NCBI GenBank assembly: GCA_003232715.1
Contig: QIJG01000198.1
Location: 1 to 12,110, forward strand
Length of the DNA: 12,110 nt
From: Nitrospirota bacterium
GTDB taxonomy: Bacteria > Nitrospirota > Thermodesulfovibrionia > Thermodesulfovibrionales > JdFR-85
Reading direction: 5' to 3'
Made by a program: the position numbers and the translations under genes. The notes under the pieces were generated by a model. It saw only the letters and a list, made by a program, of their open reading frames with translations, had not been told where the DNA came from and did no database searches. Each line of letters starts with the position of its first letter. The first letter of the stretch is position 1. Below, one piece after another: positions 1 to 4,927 of this stretch.

Positions 1-80
1 ACGGTTTCACGGTTGAGAACGGCAAAGTATGCTATAAGTCCAAGAAACAGGATAAATATAAGCGTGATAAGTTTTCCCAT
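1..80 (-). CDS. Small membrane protein, LapA/DUF1049-like, N-terminal part only
   Basis: The gene begins at an ATG at 80 and runs off the left edge, so only about 26 residues are visible. They start MGKLITLIFILFLG and end AVLNRETV. This is one hydrophobic helix of about 18 residues followed by a polar turn, a pattern seen at the start of LapA-domain (DUF1049) inner-membrane proteins, where a phrase like 'LQN-x-x-x-V' follows the first helix. An AGAGGT ribosome binding site lies about 10 bases upstream. It is separated from rsfS by only 21 bases and is probably the third gene of the nadD-rsfS operon. The gene and its membrane helix are clear; the family name is a guess from a short stretch, and another single-helix membrane protein would fit. 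Confidence 0.55.
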   Translation of the reverse strand, partial: MGKLITLIFILFLGLIAYFAVLNRET

Positions 81-101
81 CAGTGATAATACCTCTTTTC
101 T

Positions 102-485
102 TTAATAGTTGCCATGGCCCTGCAGATTTTCTTCTTCAATATCTATTCTCGGGGCATCAAGCCAGAGCTTTTCAAGTTCATAAAAGGCCCTTGTCTCCTC
201 TTCAAATACATGGACTATCACGTCACTGTAGTCCATCAATACCCACTGGTTCAGTTTATGCCCCTCGATTCCAGAGGGTTTTATCTTCTTCAGCCGGAAT
301 TCCTTTTCAATATTATCAACTATAGACCTCACATGGGTAGTGCTCTCTCCAGAGCATATCACAAAATAATCCGACATGATGGATAGGTCCTTCAGCTCCA
401 GCATTAAAACATTTTTTGCCTTTTTATCCAGGGCTGCCTTGACTGCCAATCTTGCCTTTTCAATGCTTTTTAAAGTAATCACCAC
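102..485 (-). CDS. rsfS: Ribosome silencing factor RsfS
   Basis: This 127-residue protein matches the RsfS (Iojap/DUF143) family over its whole length. The family binds ribosomal protein uL14 and blocks joining of the 30S and 50S subunits when nutrients are scarce. Visible family signatures are the N-terminal helix region with KAKNVLMLELKDLS, the core 'SDYFVICSGEST-THVRSI', the 'GHKLNQWVLMDYSDVIVHVF' region (residues about 75-94) and a C-terminal 'YELEKLW'. The start is not certain: tandem GTG codons lie at 485 and 482. GTG 482 gives a four-base GTGA overlap with the nadD stop codon and leaves two bases after the AAAGG motif; GTG 485 gives a seven-base overlap with no spacer. Either way translation is coupled to nadD. 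Being next to nadD is the usual bacterial arrangement. Confidence 0.95.
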   Translation of the reverse strand: MVITLKSIEKARLAVKAALDKKAKNVLMLELKDLSIMSDYFVICSGESTTHVRSIVDNIEKEFRLKKIKPSGIEGHKLNQWVLMDYSDVIVHVFEEETRAFYELEKLWLDAPRIDIEEENLQGHGNY

Positions 486-1132
486 CTTTCACTCTGCAGA
501 TTATTGTAAAGCTTATTAGAAATTATATAGGATTCCACTGATTCAGGCAATAGATATTTTATGCTCATCCCTTTTTTTAACCGCTCTCTGATATCAGAGG
601 CGGATATCCCGATGGAAGTACAGTTTATGGATATCACCTTCCGGCCACTCTTCAGGCTAAACAGTGCCTGCCTCTCCCTTGACAGACGAATCCCTTCGTT
701 TTTAAGAAAGGGGGACCTCAGAATCTCATCTATACTGTAAGGCGGCCTGTTAACCACTATAAAATCACAGAGCTGAATGAGTCTTTCGGGTTTATACCAG
801 TTTGGGATGTCCAGAAATGCATCAACCCCAAGGATAAAGAGAGGCTCTATCAAGGGGTGTTGTTCCTTTAACTCCTCAAGGGTCCTGACCGTGAATGACC
901 TTTCACCCCTGCGGCACTCCATATCCGAGAGATCGAAATACGGATTATCCTTAATAGCAAGTCTGACCATATCGAGTCTGCAGTGGACTTCAGCAAGGTC
1001 TCCGGACTTGAGCGGAGGAACACAGGAGGGGATAAACATGACTTTACTCAGTCCGAGGGCTTCTCTGACCTCTTCCGCCGCCCTCAGGTGGCCAAAGTGG
1101 ATTGGATTAAATGTGCCTCCGAATATGGCCAT
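479..1132 (-). CDS. nadD: Nicotinate-nucleotide adenylyltransferase NadD
   Basis: The protein adenylates nicotinate mononucleotide with ATP to give deamido-NAD, the step before NAD synthetase. It is 217 residues from the ATG at 1132, the usual family length. The nucleotidyltransferase signature GGTFNPIHFGH is at residues 5-15. The 'SFTVRTL' motif (residues 79-85), 'LGVDAFLDIPNWYKPERL' (101-118) and the C-terminal ATP-binding 'ISASDIRERL' (176-185) are all present, so the enzyme looks intact. The N-terminus from this ATG is two to three residues shorter than is common before GGTF. The frame stays open upstream to a TAA codon near 1230, passing a very strong AGGAGGAGG at 1206-1214, so a longer product starting at a rare AUU or AUA codon is possible. 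No proA or obgE precedes it, unlike in many relatives. Confidence 0.95.
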   Translation of the reverse strand: MAIFGGTFNPIHFGHLRAAEEVREALGLSKVMFIPSCVPPLKSGDLAEVHCRLDMVRLAIKDNPYFDLSDMECRRGERSFTVRTLEELKEQHPLIEPLFILGVDAFLDIPNWYKPERLIQLCDFIVVNRPPYSIDEILRSPFLKNEGIRLSRERQALFSLKSGRKVISINCTSIGISASDIRERLKKGMSIKYLLPESVESYIISNKLYNNLQSERW

Positions 1133-1134
1133 GT

Positions 1135-1165
1135 GACCCTCAGTCAGGGAGGGTCCTTTTTTTTT
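1135..1165. terminator. Hairpin with T9 tail on plus strand; covers nadD ribosome binding site on minus strand
   Basis: GACCCTC (1135-1141) and GAGGGTC (1149-1155) form a perfect seven-base-pair stem with a seven-base loop. On the plus strand it is followed by C and nine T residues, the form of an intrinsic terminator, which would stop antisense transcription leaving rsfS-nadD. On the minus strand the same arm carries the GAGGG that lies five bases before the nadD ATG, so in nadD mRNA the hairpin would hide that ribosome binding site. The sequence shows the pairing; the function is inferred. Confidence 0.5.
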
Positions 1166-1205
1166 ATTGAGATTGGTTTCCGCTATTTCCTTTGTTATTT
1201 TAATT

Positions 1206-1214
1206 CCTCCTCCT
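1206..1214 (-). promoter_or_regulatory. Very strong Shine-Dalgarno without a canonical start codon
   Basis: Read on the minus strand this is AGGAGGAGG, which can pair in two registers with the 16S 3' end. No ATG, GTG or TTG follows in any frame before the nadD ATG, 73 bases away. In the nadD frame, ATT at 1204 and ATA at 1198 lie at ribosome-compatible distances (four and seven bases, depending on register). The 24 codons between ATT 1204 and the ATG contain no stop. Confidence 0.55.
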
Positions 1215-1230
1215 GCTGGTATGTTTTTAT

Positions 1231-1239
1231 ATTATAACA
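1231..1239 (-). promoter_or_regulatory. Extended -10 promoter for nadD-rsfS
   Basis: The minus strand reads TGTTATAAT, a perfect extended -10 (TGn-TATAAT). No good -35 is seen at 16-18 bases, which extended -10 promoters tolerate. Transcription would start near 1224, about 10 bases before the strong AGGAGGAGG. Confidence 0.5.
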
Positions 1240-1267
1240 TTTACCGGACTATCGCGGTTGCATAAGA

Positions 1268-1358
1268 CTATGAATTTGCTGCCTTAAACTCTTCTTCTCA
1301 TAAATCTTGCAATGTTTTTATGACACAAGATCGACAGCAATTGTTTAAGCATTCATAG
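1268..1358. repeat. Long imperfect inverted repeat in gene-free DNA
   Basis: The left arm (1268-1289) reads CTATGAAT-tt-GCT-gcc-TTAAAC. The right arm (1343-1358) is the exact complement of CTATGAAT-GCT-TTAAAC (its GCTTAAAC shares one T with the left arm's spacing). Inside lie a second pair, ATCTTG and CAAGAT, and a pair CATAAA and TTTATG. No coding potential is seen across 1240-1370. It could be a folded RNA, a small non-autonomous element, or a decayed transposon end; nothing in the sequence decides between these. Confidence 0.4.
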
Positions 1359-1474
1359 ATCATTATTGCCGTACGCGCAAAAGGCGAGCGTGCGGTAGAC
1401 CTTGTGCAGTTGGAGACCCTGAGCACGTGGAGACGTTCTTTGACCGGAACCTGGGGATGATTCTCATTAGACAA

Positions 1475-1540
1475 GAGCCCGGTGCGTTAGTAGCGCACGC
1501 TGGGATCTGAGCGAGGGGTGCCGGCAACCGGCATTCCTAT
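1475..1540 (+). mobile_element. Group II intron 3' remnant (domains V and VI)
   Basis: Positions 1475-1508 make a 34-base domain V: it opens GAGCCCGG with the catalytic AGC triad at its bases 2-4. The lower stem CCCGG/CTGGG and upper stem TGCG/CGCA are separated by a two-base CG bulge (1498-1499), and a seven-base loop TTAGTAG caps it. It is followed at once by a domain VI-like hairpin, in which GGGGTGCCGG (1515-1524) pairs with CCGGCATTCC (1528-1537). A candidate branch A is at 1533, and the end CCTAT gives a normal group II 3' splice site at 1540. No reverse transcriptase or domain I is present: only about 100 GC-rich bases (from about 1370) precede domain V before sequence character changes. 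This is therefore an isolated 3' fragment, or an intron with a large internal deletion, and cannot splice or move by itself. The 5' boundary is not visible. Confidence 0.68.
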
Positions 1541-1636
1541 AGCGGCCTTTGCTATCAATGCTCATTTATAATCAACAGTTAAGTAACTCGACTCAGCTCT
1601 GTTTTTTACTCCGAACTATTTGAGCCCTGGTTGCCC
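1541..1636. other. Gene-free stretch between intron remnant and tetR promoter
   Basis: The full gap from the nadD promoter to tetR (about 1240-1692) holds no gene. Its identified contents are the imperfect palindrome, the intron remnant and the tetR promoter/operator, listed separately. In these last 96 bases I see no ORF and no GC-rich hairpin; a T6 run near 1602 has no stem in front of it. Confidence 0.5.
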
Positions 1637-1665
1637 TTGATTTTTTTTCAAACATATGTTTTAAT
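1637..1665 (+). promoter_or_regulatory. Promoter of the efflux operon
   Basis: TTGATT (1637-1642), a 17-base spacer and TTTAAT (1660-1665) make a good sigma-70 type promoter. TGT immediately before the -10 gives an extended -10. Transcription would start near 1672. A second -10-like TATGAT lies at 1672-1677 but has no matching -35. Confidence 0.55.
1650..1661. promoter_or_regulatory. Palindromic operator, probable TetR autoregulation site
   Basis: AAACATATGTTT is a perfect 12-base palindrome located in the -35/-10 spacer and touching the -10. Five bases further on, AAACGTATGATA (1667-1678) matches it at 9 of 12 positions and may be a second half-strength site. TetR-family proteins usually bind palindromes in their own promoter, and the tetR start is 31 bases beyond the first site. 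Sequence symmetry is seen; the binding partner is inferred. Confidence 0.5.
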
Positions 1666-1692
1666 TAAACGTATGATAGTCTGGCAGGAATC

Positions 1693-2325
1693 ATGAGTCT
1701 ATCCGACACTAAAGAAAGAATCCTCGATTCTTCAGAATACCTATTTGCCCGGAAAGGATTCCACAATACCTCCCTCAGGGCCATTACCGACCGGGCAGGG
1801 GTGAACCTGGCGGCTGTTAATTATCATTTTGGTTCCAAGGAGGCACTCCTTGATGCGGTTTTTCAGCGACGTCTCGTGCCGTTGAACAAGGTCCGCCGGG
1901 ATAATCTTGAAATAGTTCGTGAAACGGCACGGCAGGAAGGGAGCCTCCCTGGTGTGGAAGAGTCCTTGAGGGCCTTTATTGAGCCAACACTTGCCTTTCC
2001 TAAATCCGGAACCGGAGCGGAAGACTTCATAACCCTGGTGGGGCGGGCCATGTCCGATCCCAACGATACGGTAAGAGACGTCTTTATACGCCATATTGCG
2101 CCGTTGTTTCATCTGCTCTTTGACATCCTGCGCGAGGCATTGCCGGAGCTTTCCCCGGATATTCTCTTCTGGCGGCTCCAGTTTGCCATTGGGGCCATGG
2201 GGCACGCTATCTGTATGGCAGGGAAAAGTTATTCCTTACCCGATGGAGTCACACCCGTAAATGATGTGGAGTCACTGACAGCCATGCTCCTTGACTTTGT
2301 TACAACAGGTATGGAGAGACCATGA
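1693..2325 (+). CDS. TetR/AcrR-family repressor of the efflux operon
   Basis: This is a 210-residue one-domain-plus-sensor regulator. Residues about 6-55 form the TetR DNA-binding domain: 'TKERILDSSEYLFARKGFHN', 'SLRAITDRAGV', and the recognition-helix phrase NLAAVNYHFGSKEALLDAVF typical of AcrR-type members. The remaining 150 residues are helical and resemble the C-terminal domain of CecR/YbiH-like regulators, which bind hydrophobic ligands; no ligand can be named. The ATG at 1693 follows CAGGA with a four-base spacer. The stop codon overlaps the start of the outer-membrane factor gene in ATGA (2322-2325), so regulator and pump are translated together. It most likely represses the promoter at 1637-1665, controlling itself and the three genes downstream. 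Confidence 0.92.
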   Translation: MSLSDTKERILDSSEYLFARKGFHNTSLRAITDRAGVNLAAVNYHFGSKEALLDAVFQRRLVPLNKVRRDNLEIVRETARQEGSLPGVEESLRAFIEPTLAFPKSGTGAEDFITLVGRAMSDPNDTVRDVFIRHIAPLFHLLFDILREALPELSPDILFWRLQFAIGAMGHAICMAGKSYSLPDGVTPVNDVESLTAMLLDFVTTGMERP

Positions 2326-3728
2326 AGGTGAGGGGTATAGAGATCTCTCTTTTTATTTTTTTAATGCTGTTAGCCGGTTGTGCCGTACACAGCCCTCAGC
2401 CTATAGAGCCCCCGGTCCCTGTTCCGGCATCATTTACCGAACAAAATGTATCGGGTGTTCCGGTAGAGCGGTGGTGGGCAGTCTTTGAGGATCCGGGCCT
2501 GAATGTCCTTATGGAGGAGGCCTTTTCCGGCAACCTCGACCTGGTGCAGGCGTATGAGCGTTTTGAGCAGAGCCGGGCCATATACCGTAGCACCATGGCT
2601 GCCCGGAAGCCCTCTGTTGACCTTCAAGGGGAGTGGAGCAGGGAGAATACGCCAAGCTTTTTCGGCAATAACGCCGGCAACAGTTACCTTTTATCCCTGG
2701 CTGCAGGCTTTGAGTTGGACCTCTGGCAAAAACTCAAATCCCGCACTATGGCGGCCGGCCTTGATATGGAGGCAATTCGCGAAGAGATCAAGACCCTCTA
2801 TATCAGCCTTTCCGCCCGGATTGCCGACCTTTACTATCTGGCGGCAGAGCAGCGTGCCCAGATGAAATTGACTGAACAGACCATCAAATCCTATACGGAT
2901 ATCCTGTCGCTGGTAGAGCAGCGTTCCGCACTTGATGTTTACCAGGCCCGGCAGAACCTGTCAGGAGTCAAGGTCCGGAGAGCCGTTTCCGAGTCTGCGC
3001 TGAGGGTGACGGAGCACGCCCTCTCCGTTGCCCTGGGACATTATCCCGACAATAAAACAATCGGTGATCTGATTAAATTGCCTGAGACTCCTGCTACCTT
3101 CCCCTCGGGGCTCCCCTCGGAGCTTCTTTCACGGCGTCCTGATGTCCGGGCAGCCTTTTTACGCCTCAAGGCGAGTGACGCCAGGGTAGCGGTGGCTATC
3201 GCCGGGCGTTTTCCCTCTTTTAACCTGCTTGGCAGTTACGGTACATCAAGCTTTGTTTTCAGTACAGGTGACATTATCGGGAATTTCTGGAAGGTCCTTA
3301 TAAACCTGTCACAGCCATTACTGGATGGTGGCAGGCGCAGCGCGGAGGTGGATCGTTCAAGGGCCGTGTTCCGTGAAAACCTTGCCCTTTACCGCAAGGC
3401 TGTCTTAAACGCCTTTCAGGAAGTGGAGGATGCCCTTGTAAAAAACCGTACTTCTGAAGAGCGTATTATGCAGTTACAGGAGCAGGCCGATGCCGCCGGG
3501 GTCGCACTGCGCCTTTCACGTGAGCGCTATCTGCAGGGTCTTTCCGGATATCTTCCGGTACTGATTGCACAGACACTCTATTTTGATACGCAAAGTCAAC
3601 TCCTGACGGCCCGCCGCCGGCTTATCTCCGACCGTATAACCCTGGCAAGGGCACTCGGAGGGGAATGGATGGAGCACGAAATACAAAACCGCTTGACCGT
3701 CAACAATCACAAAGGAGGGGGCCCATGA
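2322..3728 (+). CDS. Outer-membrane efflux lipoprotein, NodT/TolC family
   Basis: This 468-residue protein would form the trimeric outer-membrane duct of a tripartite pump. A lipoprotein signal peptide is clear: a hydrophobic run ending in LAGC with the lipid-carrying Cys at residue 20. The NodT-family phrases VERWWAVFEDPGL (about residues 47-59), 'LPSELLSRRPDVRAA' and the closing 'GLSGYLPVLIAQ' are present, as are the two long helical repeat halves. One oddity: in the first helical repeat the family normally has Arg-aromatic-x-x-Gly-x-x before 'SALDVYQA', but here 'SLVEQR' runs straight into 'SALDVYQA'. About six residues including the conserved Gly are missing, which suggests an in-frame deletion of about 18 bases near 2925. 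Its stop overlaps the adaptor start in ATGA (3725-3728). Confidence 0.93.
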   Translation: MKVRGIEISLFIFLMLLAGCAVHSPQPIEPPVPVPASFTEQNVSGVPVERWWAVFEDPGLNVLMEEAFSGNLDLVQAYERFEQSRAIYRSTMAARKPSVDLQGEWSRENTPSFFGNNAGNSYLLSLAAGFELDLWQKLKSRTMAAGLDMEAIREEIKTLYISLSARIADLYYLAAEQRAQMKLTEQTIKSYTDILSLVEQRSALDVYQARQNLSGVKVRRAVSESALRVTEHALSVALGHYPDNKTIGDLIKLPETPATFPSGLPSELLSRRPDVRAAFLRLKASDARVAVAIAGRFPSFNLLGSYGTSSFVFSTGDIIGNFWKVLINLSQPLLDGGRRSAEVDRSRAVFRENLALYRKAVLNAFQEVEDALVKNRTSEERIMQLQEQADAAGVALRLSRERYLQGLSGYLPVLIAQTLYFDTQSQLLTARRRLISDRITLARALGGEWMEHEIQNRLTVNNHKGGGP

Positions 3729-4927
3729 GTTCCAGGAGCAGACTGTTCAGGATAGTCATACCGGTTATTATACTGATAGCAGGCTTTGTTGTCATGCGGC
3801 TGCTGGTACTGTCCCGCCCCGCCCCGCAAAAGGAGGCCAGGAGTAATCCCGGAGCCCTGGTTGAAGTCCTGACGGTCAGCAGAAAAGACTATCAGGTTCA
3901 GGTCATTGGAACGGGCACGGTGCAGGCCCGGAGGGAGGCAAGTATTACTCCCCGGGTGAGTGGCCGGATTACGTATATTGCCCCTTCGTTTATTGCCGGA
4001 GGTTTTTTCCCCAGGGGCGATCTTCTCTTTGAGATAGAGGCTGTTGACTACCGGTTGGCTTTAGTCCGTGTCCGGGCTGTCCTGGCTCAGGCCGAACTCG
4101 ATCTTGCCAAAGTGAAAAGCAGTGCCCTGATCGCCCGCCGGGAATGGGAAGGACTGGCAATGGATAAGAACGAAAAACCCAACCCCCTGGTACTCTATGA
4201 GCCTCAGATAAAGAAGGCCCGGGCTGATGTGGCAGCGGCCGGGGCTGCTTTGAAGCAGGCTGAACTTGATCTGCAACGTATCCGCATATATGCGCCTTTT
4301 GATTGCCGGATTCGCTCTGAAGGGGTTGAAGCAGGACAGTATGTGCGTGCCGGCAGCAGTGTTGCTGTGGTGGCCGGGACTGAAACGGCTGAGGTCGTTG
4401 TTCCCCTTTCCCTGGAGGAATTGCAATGGTTGCGTGTCCCTCGTCAGGGGTCTCAAGATAAAGGTTCTCCTGCTAAGGTAAGAATTACCGTTGGCAAAGA
4501 ATCTTTTGGGAAAAAATCCTTTAACCGGCAAGGCCGGGTGGTCCGTTCACTGGGGGAGGTTGACCCCAAAGGGCGTATGGCGCGGGTCGTGGTGGCTGTG
4601 GACGATCCCTATTACCTGAAAACCCGGAGAAATAATAATGAGCCTGATCTGGAGATGGGCATGTTTGTGGAAGTCACATTCTACGGTGACATACTGACCG
4701 GTGTATTTCCCATCCCGGCGAGTGCCCTTCGCGAGAATAATACAGTCTGGGTTGTGAACGGAGAGAACAGACTCAATATCCGGCCGGTGACTGTGGTGCG
4801 GCGGGAGCAGGAGACCCTGTTGGTCAGGGATGGCCTGAAGGAGGGTGAACGCCTGGTCCTCACGGCCATTTCGGGAGCAGCTGAGGGCATGAAACTGCGG
4901 TTCCTGGATCAGGGGGCAGGACGATGA
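3725..4927 (+). CDS. RND efflux periplasmic adaptor (HlyD/membrane fusion family)
   Basis: The 400-residue adaptor bridges the inner-membrane pump and the outer-membrane duct. One N-terminal transmembrane helix (about residues 10-28) anchors it; no lipobox is present. Then come a beta-barrel/lipoyl half starting 'VEVLTVSRKDYQVQVIGTG', the 'ITPRVSGRI' lipoyl strand, and a coiled-coil hairpin rich in Ala, Leu and Lys (about residues 115-190). The second lipoyl half is 'IYAPFDCRIRSEGVEAGQYV', followed by the barrel and a membrane-proximal domain with 'IPASALRENNTVWVV'. I choose the ATG at 3725 over an in-frame ATG at 3665 because it follows AGGAGG and overlaps the preceding stop in ATGA; the longer form would bury 60 bases inside nodT. 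Its own stop overlaps the permease start (4924-4927). The substrate cannot be told from the sequence. Confidence 0.92.
   Translation: MSSRSRLFRIVIPVIILIAGFVVMRLLVLSRPAPQKEARSNPGALVEVLTVSRKDYQVQVIGTGTVQARREASITPRVSGRITYIAPSFIAGGFFPRGDLLFEIEAVDYRLALVRVRAVLAQAELDLAKVKSSALIARREWEGLAMDKNEKPNPLVLYEPQIKKARADVAAAGAALKQAELDLQRIRIYAPFDCRIRSEGVEAGQYVRAGSSVAVVAGTETAEVVVPLSLEELQWLRVPRQGSQDKGSPAKVRITVGKESFGKKSFNRQGRVVRSLGEVDPKGRMARVVVAVDDPYYLKTRRNNNEPDLEMGMFVEVTFYGDILTGVFPIPASALRENNTVWVVNGENRLNIRPVTVVRREQETLLVRDGLKEGERLVLTAISGAAEGMKLRFLDQGAGR

Noticed and set aside
983..1237. Plus-strand open frame of 84 codons across the nadD start
   Set aside because: It is antisense to nadD and its leader, has no family likeness, and its end crosses the hairpin and promoter.
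1384..1510. Open frame reading CGRPCAVGDPEHVETFF through the intron remnant
   Set aside because: It runs straight through the domain V ribozyme bases, has no start codon context, and resembles no reverse transcriptase C-terminus.
3665..3724. Longer adaptor protein starting at the ATG at 3665
   Set aside because: It would overlap nodT by 64 bases and has a non-signal N-terminus; ATG 3725 has AGGAGG and an ATGA overlap.
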